A DNA stretch of 64,000 nucleotides, taken from positions 3,348,001 through 3,412,000 of the forward strand of contig JARFXM010000003.1 of assembly GCA_029532625.1 (NCBI GenBank), read 5' to 3'. The position numbers and the translations under genes are program-made. Within the stretch, counting starts at the first letter, position 1. Every line of letters begins with the position of its first letter. The notes under the pieces are model-generated. The model was not told where the DNA came from and did no database searches. It was given only the letters and a program-made list of their open reading frames with translations. Origin of the DNA: Lomentospora prolificans (lineage: Eukaryota > Ascomycota > Sordariomycetes > Microascales > Microascaceae). Positions 25,650-37,619 of the stretch are shown piece by piece.

Positions 25650-26273
25650 CTCGCATGCCCGTCTCTTCAAGAAACTACTCCAAGACGCTCTCCCCGGCAA
25701 CGAGGCAGCCGCCTTCTCCGCCATGGCGAGCGGGACGTTCTTGCCTAAGAGGCCATGCCAAATAAGGAGTACCTTATTCTCCCGCATCTCCGCGCCTCCC
25801 AGTTCGTAACCCGGGTTGCCACCGTACAAGTCGGCGTCGTGTGCGGCCCCGCAAGCCCCCTGCTTCGGCGCCTCCCGCAGATTCGCGACCCGACAGGCGC
25901 TTAATCACCGGACAGTCCTGGAAGGCATGCTAATCAATACGCCGGGCCTGGTCTCCCTCATCTTCTCTCGCCCGGCCTCGAAAGTCTCCCACGTACTCCG
26001 CGGCCCTGGACGCTCTGCAGATACTAAAGTCCAGCCCGGCGATGAGGCCGGCTACCCACCGCGCCAGGAGGAGCATCAAGTGCAGCTCGAACAACATGTC
26101 CCGCCACCGGATGGCGCTACGCAGGCAAAGTTGGCGATGCCGAGGTTGTCCGCAAGGGCTACAATGTCGTCGGGCGAGTCTAAGAGTCGGCGGTTGGATA
26201 CAAACGTGGTGGGGCCTAAGCCTGGGCGGTCGGGGCATATTAGTTGGATGCCCTGCACCGCAGCCGCGTTGTG
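25650..26273 (-). pseudogene. Decayed alpha/beta-hydrolase fold gene
   Basis: Read on the minus strand from 26273, one frame gives HNAAAVQG then GIQLICPDRPGLGPTTF, then DSPDDIVALADNLGIANFAC and APSGGG, the pattern leading into the nucleophile elbow of a fungal alpha/beta hydrolase (normally GYSGGG). Here the residue before Ser is Pro. Immediately after, the family-like text jumps to the +1 frame (LMLLLARWVAGL) and the first frame has stops (TGA, TAG). The original frame then resumes with WETFEAGREKMRETRPGVLI, meets an in-frame TGA at 25905-25907 (context VR*LSACRVANLRE), and continues to VLLIWHGLLGKNVPLAMAEK, the C-terminal block bearing the catalytic Asp region (here Gly where WHG.LDKNVP is usual). 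The N-terminal third is absent, replaced upstream by an A/T-rich low-complexity block. Loss of the Asp, two compensating shifts and a nonsense codon indicate a dead gene. Family assignment is from pattern recognition. Confidence 0.75.
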
Positions 26274-26372
26274 AAAAAAAAAAGTTTATAATAATAATAA
26301 TAATAGTAAATAAAGATAATAATAATTAATAATTTTTTTTTTTAAAAAAAAGAAAAAAAAGAAAAAAGAAAA
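26274..26372. repeat. A/T low-complexity block (AAT microsatellite flanked by poly-A/T)
   Basis: Poly-A, then (ATA)n/(AAT)n, AATTAATAA, an 11-nt T run and A-rich AAAAGAAAA repeats. It abuts the hydrolase pseudogene exactly where recognisable coding similarity stops, so it may mark an insertion or deletion scar. Confidence 0.8.
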
Positions 26373-28673
26373 CCATACATTCAATCGAAATGGGTTGCCA
26401 ATTCTGAGCTCGAGAATCTCGTCGATCCGGGCTCCGACTCGATGAACTTGCAGCCAGTGAGCCAATATACGGACCAAGCGATGCATTCACGACGGCTTCG
26501 GGGATGTGGAGGGAAGGATGCACATATATGCGTAATAGATAGAAACCGAAAGATATCCTCAGTGAAGGATAGGCTAGCACCGCTCGTCAAAAGAGTCTTG
26601 GAGATGACGCGATGAAACGAACTCTTCCTACAACTATCCCCTTCACGTCTTCAAAATTTACAGACCACCTCGTTCGGCCAATTCTAAAAGGTGTGCCCTC
26701 GCCTCAAGCTATTCGCAAAATCCCCTACCAATGCAATGTAGGCAAGCGCCTTTGAAGACTGGAAGGTCATCTCCAACTTCCACGCCACGATGGGGCGAGG
26801 ATTGTCCACCAGCACCAACGCAATCACGGAGCTGTCAAATCCCAACCTTCCTCAGAGAGCTCGAAGAGTGAGAGTCCGTGAGGAACCGACGTTAATGCGG
26901 GGTATCGGGGTTAATCCAGTTTCCGTTAGGTTAAGTGAAGGGAAGGGAAAAAAAGCCTTGCCTCCATATGCGTTTGTCGCTTGCTGTAGGTTCCTCTGAC
27001 ACCTGTTCCCTCCCCGGTCTGATCCAGACACGCCGTCAAATTGGGGGCTTACTATCCGTATTGGGCAAGATGCTACTGCAGGCTGTTGGTGTAAACAGGC
27101 GGATTGAAAGGTTGGATCCTGGCGGCAAGAGGGCAAACGATTGGCATTCAGACGCAAAGCCAACGCACGCCGGCCATTCTAAAGGACAGGTTAGTGAGAG
27201 ACTGCCTCCATGCTGGCTTCTCATATACCCTGACCCTGCTTTCGGTATCTCAAGCTGAGAGCCCCGTGGGCGGATGTGGCCTCGCTGGGGTCATGAGAAA
27301 GTGGGGACATGCAGCTTTCGGCCAGCCCATCACGTCGGCCATCGGTGGCAACACTGTCACCATTTGACAGCCATGCTCCTCCGCGGCCTCAGAAACTGAC
27401 ACGACGCATCAATGTTAAGGATGAGAGGAAGTGTTTCCATATTGTAATCTTGGACTTGGGCTTGCAGCTCCCAGTGAATCACGAGCAAGTGGCGATCCTG
27501 GACAAGCGGACAGTTAAGCTGAATACAAGGCGAGGCGGTGCATACATTTGCCCTCAAGTGCTCACTCAAGCCTGAGCTTGATGAGGACCAAAAAAAATCA
27601 ACACAAGTCTAGACTCTTAATCGGGAGGTCGATTGAATCGCCGGGATGGTTGCAGGCTGCAGAAGATGCCAGGGTGAACCTTGATGTGGTTGTCCTTGTA
27701 AGAAACTAGTGTAGAGCATGCTGGCGACTATCGGGGAACATGTGGTATCGTAACCGTGACGGTGACGAGGCCAACTCTGCACAGGTGTGGTCTACCATGC
27801 GATGCGGGCCCCACCACAGGATGAGTAGGCGGAGCAGGAACATTGAAAAGCAAACAGTATTTGGAAGCCCGTGACAGGATGCGTGCAGGCATCGAGCGTC
27901 TCCGGTCTGCTCTAGGACTCCTGGGTCGACAGCCTCTCAATTGGTGCTGATCTGGGCTCAATAGTTAATGGGTGACATAGGCCAGCTTAGTTCTCCACCG
28001 CCACGCAACACTAGGCCGGCTCCAGCACAACTGCATTCGAGACTAATGTGAGATACGATGATGCTAAGAAATAATGGTGACGAGTAGGCAATGGCTTCTT
28101 TCCCGGATAAGAAAAATATATAGCAAATCGTTTGTCACAAAGAGTCTTCCGCTCCCGGCCCAAGGCAGCGGCAATCCAGTACACTTCCTGAACAGAAAGA
28201 AAAGTGGCAATCTACTCATTGATCCTCCTGAGAGAGGGGATCGATGCATCCAAGCCTATCCTACCTCAAGAGTCCATGTCGGTATGGCCAGCTGCCTACA
28301 CTAATAAAGCATTTGTCCGACATGGATACCATGCCTCAGTGGCGCCATCCAAATGGATGTTTTCTCAGCGACAGTCCACCTGAGCTAAAGGTCCCACCAG
28401 CCAAAGCTCGATCTCGCACCAGAAGGGGATCGCGGATCCCATCAACCGATATCACGACATTGTATCATTGATTACTTCGACCACAGGGAGCTCGACTCTG
28501 TCCAAGGGCTTGTTCGAAGCAGCAAACGCCAGAGGTCTCATTGTCGACGATGTTGCCAGGGTCCCAGATAGGAGAAGTTCTCGCTTGGCGTAACCCGTTG
28601 GGAGAGAGCCAGCAAAGCTCCTCGGCTCTCATCCCGCCATATGCTGGCCCTTGCACGCACAGCACAGCAAGTG

Positions 28674-28698
28674 GCCAGCCAGCCAGCCAGGCCAGCCA
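28674..28698. repeat. (CCAG)n short tandem repeat
   Basis: Five GCCA/CCAG units with one interruption (GGCCAGCCAGCCAGCCAGGCC). Similar GCCAGCCAGCCAGC strings recur at about 43927-43940, 45072-45084 and 59306-59316 in this window. Confidence 0.7.
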
Positions 28699-29933
28699 AC
28701 ACCCTTCCAGGGCCTGATGGCGCTAACATCGCCAGCATCGCAGCGCTATTGGGAATCTATCATCATTTCTTACCTATCCGAGGCCTACCTCTCCAAAGAC
28801 CCATCATTCAAGTGGTTTTCACCATTCCTCCGCTTGTTATTCCCGAGGACCCTTCTTCCACAAACAAGAGCTTCTGGGCCTTCTTACCTCTCTCCATGAC
28901 TTTTTTTCTTTTTTTTTTTGAAGAACAAATCACAAAATACCTACTTCGAGTAAGTCAAGTCTTTCCATCTTGACTCGGAAACGACTGGCCTGGGACTACG
29001 CTGCCAGGATGGCCGAGCACCTCTAGCATCCCCACGCCCCCCCAACTAAACCCGCTCGCGCTCCGCAGACCCTCTCCAGAAGCCCTGCGACATCTTGAGC
29101 TGTAGCAGGAGGTTATGACCGTGCCTAAACCCTCGGCCTAGGCCTGGGTGTGGACTAGATAGCTGGTCAATGTCACATTATCGAGTCTTGACCATGGGTG
29201 AACCATTTTCCTTGGGGTTGGAAAACGCGTGCCGCCGTGGAGTTCTGTAACAGTATGAAGGATTACTCCTCCAGCTGGCTTCGGAACCGCGCTGCACTGT
29301 TTGAGAGACGGTTGCCTGCTGACACAGGTCCATACTCTCTTTGTCGTGAACTAGGTACTGTCCCGGTCTGATTCCCGAGCCGAGTAAAAGGCGCGTGTGG
29401 GTATGCTATCTATCCTTTCCCTTAAACGGACTCGTCTTGGGAAGATAGCATCGGTGACCCGACATCTCCGCTTGACGAAGCTCACCTGATCACTCCGCCG
29501 AACACGAATGTTGAATTTCGGCATCATGCCAAGGTCCGGCTGGTTCCTATTATATCTATGCCTCCTCAGTTTGTAAGGAAACAGTGTGCATCACTAACGC
29601 GACCTCTATAGAGTTGCCTCAAGAGCGGCTCAATTCATTTCATATCTATCCAATAGATAACGTATCGAACGACAAAAAATCAAAAGCGCAGCCGCAGCGT
29701 TATGTGGTCCACGCAGAGCTTCCCATTTTTGTGTGCTTTGCTGTACATTCATTCCGAGGGTTCCGCGGAACGTAGGTATCCACTTACATCAACTCCATTT
29801 CCAACTATCCCAGATATCCTAGCCGCCTAAAATAGAGGGTCCAAAATAATAGACAAAGAAAAGTATATGAAAAAAAAGAGGTTGGCACACTGAACATCCG
29901 ACGTCGAAGGTGAAGAGAAAACCGTTGCTGGCA

Positions 29934-29951
29934 GATATATATATATATATA
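29934..29951. repeat. (AT)n microsatellite
   Basis: Nine AT units, about 170 bp downstream of the opy2 stop codon on the minus strand. Confidence 0.85.
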
Positions 29952-30124
29952 GTAATAGAGCATGTGTATATAGGCCACCGAAGGAAGATTCATAAGTATC
30001 TGTATCGTGCAGCTGTTGTCTGATTGATAAAGGGCATGGAAGATTCGACATGAGAAGTGAAGGGACAGCCCAATCCAGACTGGGCTAGCAAAGAAGGACG
30101 GGAAGGGTTGACAAACCACATCCC

Positions 30125-31529
30125 TTAATCCCTTGTTGCGTGCTCATCGCCGAATGGGCTCGTCTCTCGTTGCAGCGATTTTGGCTTTTCGATGTGAGCA
30201 GCTCTCCTCGTCGCCTCCTCAATAACGGCACTGAGACTTGGGCTACTAGAGTGGCTCTGCCTGCTCTCTGGCCTTTCCGGGGGGTCAAGGAATGGACCAT
30301 CCTCAGAAGCGGCATCCTCAACGATCGTCGGGGAGCTGGAGTCAGGACCTAGAGGACTTCGGACGTTTGGAGTGTTGTCGTTGTCATTCTTGCCCTTGAT
30401 ATTGACCCTCTTACCGCTGGCTACACGAACTAGCTGAGCGCGGACAGGAGTTGCGGTAGAAGCGCTAGCATTCTTCATGAATGCAGAGCCGATGCTGAAA
30501 GTGCTATCGCGACTCTTGGGCCGGTTATACTTCTCGTAATCGACACTTGGCACTGGTGGCGTAGAGGACCCGCTGTTCGTGGTGGCACCGGATCTGACAC
30601 TAATCATAGCGGGTTTAGCTCGCATACCCGTTTGAGGTGTCGAAACGACAACGTTCTTTCCGTAAATAGTAGATGCGACACTCGAACGCGGCGCGTACGA
30701 CGTTCGAGCAAAGGATGTCCTGTCAGTATATCCCGTCATAGCGGAGTAGGTCGAGTCACGCAAGTCACCAGGCATGAAGAAGTGCTGATCCTCGTAGTGG
30801 GACGGGCTATTGGAGTCCGTAACAGTGATGGGGATGGGGGGAACGGGGGGAACGAGGACGCCGGGCGACGCGGGCGTGGCTCGGTTAGTGACGCCAGGAA
30901 TGTATGCGATTTGGATGATGTTGGAGGCTCGCGTGAGGACGGTCGAGGCAATCGAGTGGACAGTGTGCATCGATGACCGCTGGTCTCGACGGTGCTGGAA
31001 TTCACGTTCGGCCTCCAACTTCTGCTCCGTGATATCGTCGTACTGAGCTGGCTCGAGGATGGCCCGCTTATTTTTGATGCAGAACCTCCAGATGATGTAG
31101 GTGATGGCTGCGATTCCGACAACGCCACCAATAACTGCACCAACAATTACACCGACACTTGGTCCGCTTGAATGTGATTGAGGGGCTTCCGCAGTAGAGG
31201 TTTCGACTGTCGACTCTTGGACACATTTTGTGCTGGGGCACTCCTTGCAGTTATCGACCTTGACCACCTGTTTGCACACCCAGCCTTGGGACTCATCGCA
31301 AGAAGCATCGCATACTAGTCGTCCATTCGTCTGGCATTTCACACAGGTCTCGTCATCTTCTCTGGGGTATAGTTCGCGCGCTCTCAGGGCTGGGGAAATT
31401 GGTTAGTCAACACGGTTTAACTCTCCAATTTTGAAGTCTCGCTTGACATCGTCAGATTTGTCTCTTACCTTCATAAAACACCTGCTCGTCCGACGTCACA
31501 ATAACGAATGGATTGAGCTCTTCATCCAT
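30125..31529 (-). CDS. opy2: Opy2-type membrane anchor (HOG/MAPK signalling)
   Basis: Plasma-membrane anchor that in yeast recruits Ste50 and so feeds the HOG and filamentation MAPK pathways. Exons 31529-31469 and 31389-30125 with a 79-nt intron (GTAAGA donor, CTAAC branch, CCCAG acceptor) join to 442 codons, 441 residues. The short N-terminus MDEELNPFVIVTSDEQ has no signal peptide. It is followed by a compact eight-cysteine ectodomain (Cys at about 36, 39, 47, 51, 59, 68, 71, 76), as expected for the Opy2 N-terminal domain. A Ser/Thr stretch leads to one membrane helix at about 99-122 (SVGVIVGAVIGGVVGIAAIT), then basic WRFCIKNKR, so the topology is N-out/C-in without a cleaved signal. The cytoplasmic tail (about 125-441) is Ser/Pro/Thr-rich with several short conserved-looking patches (PPVPPIPIT, SRDSTFSIGSAFMKN). 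The nearest gene upstream is the divergent chitin synthase 6.1 kb away. Family call rests on cysteine spacing and topology. Confidence 0.8.
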
Positions 31530-34500
31530 TTTGAAGACTGGAAGGGCAAAAAGGTGCTGTAGTGGGCGGTGATCGACAGGTGAAGAGTATGAGACTAGGT
31601 GTTGGCGATCGTTTCGCAGATCGGGACTGGTATCGATAGAGGCGACGACGCGAGAACTTGGAAAAAAAGAATTCTAATACAAGAAAGAAAAAATGGAGTC
31701 TTGCAGGTAGGAGATGAAAGAACGAAAAGTAGGCGGCTCGTCGAGAACAAGCCCGGCCGACTCTCAAGACTATGCTTGTCGATCGGCGAAATGTTGGTAA
31801 ACGAGTGACGAGGGACAAGCCCGCGAATTGAAGGAAAGAAAAGGGGTTAGTGAAGCGAACGGCGGCGTTATAGATATCACATCCGTGAGAATCAATGACC
31901 AGAGGGAAAAATCTGCAAATCGATCCGTCGATTCTGCATGGAACCACAGACTCAACAAGAGGTTCGTTTGGAGGAAGTGTCGCCGTGCCTGTGTTCGAGT
32001 TTGACCGGGGGATGGCAGAAGGCGAGAGGCGGAAGTGTGGAGGACAAAAAGAGGATGGGCAATCCAGAGGGTGGAGACGGCCAGAACAAAAGGCTTTCGG
32101 TCGGGGTCACTCGTCTCCTGCGATTACTCTGACGGTGACCTACTCTGGACGGCTTCATCTGGGCTGGTGCACAAGGTGGAGAAAGGGGACAGGAAGGTAC
32201 TGGGTCGTATGGTCCTGTACAGTAATACAGGTATTACTCTATTATGGATTGTACAAGTCGCGCGCCCTGATTTGCCTGAGTAATGGCGCAGGTACGGGAA
32301 ATGGAGACTCAGTCGTACCGTAGAGTACTGATACTAGGTCACATAACGATATAAAGGCGACCTGTGGTGTATTGGTACAGATGAAGCGCAAAGGTACAGT
32401 GAGAACAGAGGCCCAGCGCCAAGGCCCATCGCCATGGCCTGCCCAAATTCCAAGGGCGAAACACGAAGGTGGATGGCTATTCCGGGCCATGATTCGCCAG
32501 CCGCCGTCCCTTGGCTCCACCACGGAGCCAGGTACTCCCAGATATCCATCCACCACGCAGGGCATAGATAGCAAGGTATGTACCGGACTAGTGTGACAGG
32601 CTAGGAAGCTACTTAAACCCCTAACAGCTTTGGGTAATTGAGGTGCCCTAGTCGAGGCCTTCCCCTCAATCAAATCGGCCGACGAGGAGAACTTGGTGGT
32701 GGCATTTTATTAATAGGCACTCTGCAATGTAAAGTAATACATGCATATTAGCTCTCACGAGGCGGTGCCTCCAACCAGAAGCCTCCTTGGCTGTTCCTTC
32801 CGGAGACTGATATTGTCCCCTTCCCTGTCCACGTCCCATCCTGGCCTGGCCCCAGCACCAGGATGGGGAAAAGAACGGCACCTGGGGATAGAGAGCCTTC
32901 CCTCTCGTTGGCTCGATCTGTGGAGCTGACTCTGCCTGCCAGGTCTCTCCGATGGCCATTCAATCTCCAAGTATTAAAGCTTGACTGCTCATCAATGCAA
33001 ATTCGAGATAATTTATGATATTCGGGGATTCCATCTCAGGTCGCACCGCAGTTCGAAACCTTTCATTCCACTTTGCTTTGTCGTCTAACACCTCCCGAGT
33101 GTGGTGTCATTGGAGGGTGGGTTTAGATCACAAGTCTAGTGACGCGTGTCTATTGATGCGTGGGTTTACAGTTGGAGTAGGCCCAAAGTGGAATGTGGAA
33201 GGCCACGTCGTGGCACGGACAGTCAGCGTCCAAAGTTTCGCCTCTGCAACTGCCGCCCTCTTCTGTGTCCCCTCTCCAATACAAAGCATTTAGCTCTCTC
33301 CCGTTTCCAACGAGCCATCACAGTTTGGAACGCTAGCTGGCGAGCGGGCCATGGATCCTGACCATCCATGAAGACTTGTTTTTCGTCGTATTCTGGATAT
33401 CCTCAAAGATGACTGCTCCCCAGCCCTACAGCTGGTTCATGAGATCTATGACGAATTACGACCGCGGAGTAGAATATGACCCTGGAAGTCCAGACCGGCA
33501 GTGGATTTATTCCCCGGCACCAGGGAACAGTACTTCGTACCAGTGCTAGGAATGAAGCGGTGGTGAATGTTGGGAAGCAACCATTAAAGGGCTTCGGGAG
33601 CGTCTATTGTCACCGTTCTTATGACACATTGCCTCCAGATGTGGCGTAGGATGGCTCTAGCATCCACCAAAGACCGACTTGATTGCTCATCTTCTCTTCG
33701 CTTCTGAATAGATTACCCACCCGGCCAATTGAAGGGATCGGACTTTGCAAGTGATCTAGAATAATCTTCTGGAAGGTGTCCTATTCCTAACCCTCGACAA
33801 TCCTTGTACCCTAGCCGCACAAGCGACAATATTTTGGTACACTTGCCTGTAATAGGCCAACGGAAGTAAAAGGAACAGCTCATATGTGTAGCCTGCCGGA
33901 TCACGATGTTTCCCTGGCCGACCTGGCATCCTGCAGCAGACAAGAGTAGGGGAACCAGGTACAGCTCGAAACGTGCCAAACTATGGCAAGCGATGGCACA
34001 ATCCCACAGGTGCGCGCTATTCAAGACTTCGCTCAGGTTTGCAAATGGCTTCTAGAGATGGTCCCTCTCCTTGTGATGGCTCGAGATTTAGCGCCGTGTG
34101 TCTCTCTAACCTAGACTTAGATGTGTAGACCATACAGCCAACCTCGTTCTCGCCGTCTGGCATAAGCGGAAATCTAGAATACTCCCTCCGGTTGGAAGCA
34201 AGATTACCCTTACATGGGTACAGACTTCTTGTCCTCCTCAGATCATCGCCGCCACGCTGACGCAACGATGCCTTGCAGATCATCGGGTTGGCTTTAAACT
34301 TGAGTGTAGGTGATTTCCCGTACCGCACATGGCATCTCACAAGGAATAAGCTTTCGCGGCGCACGAATAGATATGAATCTTGTGCTAACCATGCCTTGGA
34401 AATGCAGGCCACGGAAGGGCAAGATCATGGTCGACATGAGGGAGATATATTAAGGGGAGCCGCACAGTGTAGAGATGGCCCGAAGGGAAGGTGATACTTA

Positions 34501-37500
34501 GGAGTGGGAACGGGAAGTTGTTCAACAAATCGTTTTCCACTACCCCTGAGATCTTCAGGCTAAAGAAGTGTGCCTTCGAAACTTTGCGCGACTTGCTCCA
34601 TTCGGCGCTAATTGGTGTCGCTTCATGGTACCACGGCCGATGGCCAAAGGCAGGCGGAGAAGGTGGCCTTGGTGGAACCCGCCCGCGTGTAGGCACAATG
34701 GCTAGCAGCTTATGGGACTATGGCAGAATGTAAGGGCCTCTTCTCGGACTTGAGGGGTCGAAGATGTGAAACGCCTTGAACCCCAGTGCAGCTGCAAAGG
34801 GGGTTCACAGCTTCTTGCTGGAGCTGAACAAAATTGGTGAGAGAAGGGCTAAATTCGAGGACGCCATTGCCTCCCGAAAGTATGGTAATACATATCCAGC
34901 TTAGGTTGTGCATCTCTAGCATCTGGAATGGCGGCCAGCGCTGACGACAAACCCCCGAGAATGGCGGGCTACTGAATTTTCGGAGTGGTGAGTGTGAGAC
35001 ATTGACTATGGTCAAGTCAGATTTTCGGGTGGCAGGGCGGTGTTGTCGCAAGGCCTGCTTTCCGTTTGTACGAGGCAGGGCGTGAGACAATATGGATCCG
35101 CAGATGGATAAGGTCGTGAACCCACATGGCCTGGCATAGGCCGAGCCCTCGAAGGGGGCGGGAAACCTCTCGGCTTATGGCATCCATCGGCACTGTTGTC
35201 GTTGCATGGGAGACTACAGCTCGTACATTCATGCCTTCATTAAGATCACGTCTCTGAACATTGTATGGGCGTGTGTATGTGTGCGGTGAGCAGATAGGGA
35301 GATGAGGCAAAGGGAATGGGGATCCCGCCGAGCTTGGAAATCTTCCGAGTTACCTGCTTCTAAATTTGGGTCGAATGACCCAAGGCTTGGTTTTGCTGCA
35401 CAGGTGTTCTTAGGTGGTATTTGTCGTCGGGCTGCACCGCCTCATCAGCCTCAGCACTGCTTGCCGGATGCGGCTTTCAATGTTCCTTTTCAAAGGCGCT
35501 ACTTCTCAGATCGGAGCGAGGACAACCAACCACATGCACCCAGGACCCTTGTTCGTCTCAGGTTTCGAAGTCAAGGAGATTGATCCGTATTGCACACTGT
35601 TGGGATTTTAACAAAGCCACAGTGGCTGATAAGATCTCAACTCTGCTCCTGATGTCTAGGTGCAAGACAGCTCAATATATGCTGGCATTAAGAGCCTCTC
35701 GTAAACTCTCGCGAGAGTTTGATCGATGGAGAAGGAGAGAGAGGGAGACAGAGTGAGTTTGAGCAGAACCAGCAGATACCAAGGTTAAGCTGGCTGGGGG
35801 AGACATGCTCAAGCTTATCGGAGCGGCTGAAATTCGAGAACAGCTTGGGGCAGAGCAATGACAATGCTTTGGCTGTACGTTTTATTGGCAACCTGCAGTG
35901 GCAACTGTCAAGCCCAAGACAAGCCACATCCAATTAAAGCGGTTCAACTATTCCAAGGACGAATTGGAGCCTGGTTCATGATGCCTTCCGGGCTGCATTG
36001 CATTCCCTTCGGGGGGGATCTAAACAGGTCTTTTCTCTACGGAGTACAGTGCAAGGTTTCAGTGGGTCTTGAGGACGTTTCTGTTTCCGCAATATGGCCT
36101 GCATAGTAGTCAGGCCGGAACTTTTCCTGTCATTGAGATCAGCCGTTAAACTATTGTCCAGGGTCGGGTATGGGTGGAGGTGGTTGGTCCTCATTCGTAA
36201 CACCGGCCGGTCAAAAAGCGTGCCGTCGAAAAAGAGAAAAAGCCGTGCTCTCCTCGACATGGACGTGGCTTTCGCCAGGGCCCTGGTTGATGTCCCTTGT
36301 CTTTCAACCGGTTCTACGAGGATTAGAGAATCCCTTTAATTTTTGTTCGACGCCTCGTATTATCTAATAGTGTACCTTGATTCTGCGGACAATCGAGAAG
36401 CGGAAATAGTATCGGTAAACTAGGATGGCGGCTTCAGGGGTAGCGTCTGTCTCCGCGTCCGCCTCTGCGTGCACTAGAGCCTCTGAGGGCTACTTGGCAT
36501 TTAGCGTATACAAAGTACATTGACCGAATTTACACTGTGATTTCTACGTGATATGGCGTTGTTTAACAGTGTTCATATTTTCTACACGGAGTACTTCTCT
36601 GCTTTGCATTTGTATCTCAAAAGACCGGCTCGAAAATCTCACATGTACTGCAAGAGCCACTCCTGAGAATTCTGTTGGCAAGTAATAAGTAGGCTTTATC
36701 TCGGAAATCCCACTCAGAGTCAATCTGGGACAAGAGAGACAACTACGCTTGACCGCATGGAGAGCGGTAACCTAGTGGTCATTCAGATCAACTCCATCGA
36801 GCGAGACTTGCAGATGTTGTGGATGGTGGTGGTAGTTGTGTTTGTAGGAAGTACTTTGTCGCCCTCTTTTCTGTCCCTCGCGTCGCCTCGTGTGGTAAAT
36901 GCGCATGCACCCTTTACCCACTCGTCCCAAGGCTCAGCCACCAATCCAGCGTCAATCGTAATACGGCCACTGTGGGCTTAGGCTGGCAGGGGAGAGGATG
37001 AGAGGGAAAAAAACCATCGTCTGGCCCGTCGTCAGCCCTCAGCCCGGTCCAGGATCCCCCGTTTGTAGGCCTCTCTCTGCCAAATGGCCGGCTTGGACCT
37101 TTGAACTAGTTTCCCTCGATCTTCTTCAGCTCCCTCCTTTTGAACTTTCGATCCGCCCTTTAAACCTATACCGTCCATTACCCAGAGAACGAACAAACCC
37201 CAAAGTATCCATTCTTTGCTTCTGTTTCCCGGTTTCAAGGCCCTCTTTTCTTTCTTTGACAATTCTTTCGTGGAGCCCCTGACCACCGGCTTCCCTGCTT
37301 ACTGCGACAAGCCAGACAGTGGAGTAGGTCAATTTTCTGTACTGTAGCCAGTGCTTCCGAGTCCTTGGAAGCTCTGCCTCAGCTTGACCTAGCCTCTTCT
37401 CGAACCCCTTTCCCCTATTTCTCTTTTTTTCTTCTTCCCATTCTTCATCCTCGCCAATATCGCCAATCGTCCATATCGAATCGCCGCTATCGAAAGTCAT

Positions 37501-37619
37501 CCGCCTGTAAGGCAGGCGAATCAGTCTCGAGCCGTGTCATTTCGTCTTTGTGAGGCGTTCCTCGAACGGCCTCTCGCACCCTGTCTGCCTCTTGAGCCTT
37601 ACCGAGCCCAACAGCGACA
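31530..37619. other. Long divergent intergenic region (6.1 kb) between opy2 and chitin synthase
   Basis: No gene recognised. It must contain both promoters. The part from about 36980 to 37619 is C/T-rich and reads like the chitin synthase leader. Other contents are a perfect 18-bp palindrome at 35703-35720 and TACGGAGTA at 36038-36046. A near copy (ACACGGAGTAC) lies near 36585. Confidence 0.5.
35703..35720. repeat. Perfect 18-bp palindrome
   Basis: AAACTCTCGCGAGAGTTT is identical to its own reverse complement. It is non-coding, about 1.9 kb upstream of the chitin synthase start. Possible regulator site; no direct evidence. Confidence 0.7.

Larger units (their letters stand above)
26373..30124. 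other. Intergenic region, no gene recognised
   Basis: Short frames only, none with family resemblance. It may contain the lost N-terminal part of the hydrolase pseudogene, but I could not recognise it in 26373-26600. Contains a CCAG-type repeat at 28674-28698 and a (AT)n tract at 29934-29951, the latter probably in the opy2 3' region. Confidence 0.45.

Noticed and set aside
26373..26600. Minus-strand frames at 26326-26590 as the lost N-terminus of the hydrolase pseudogene
   Set aside because: The translations (e.g. RIDEILELRIGNPF) do not match the usual N-terminal hydrolase blocks such as the HGTPGS oxyanion region, so I did not extend the pseudogene.
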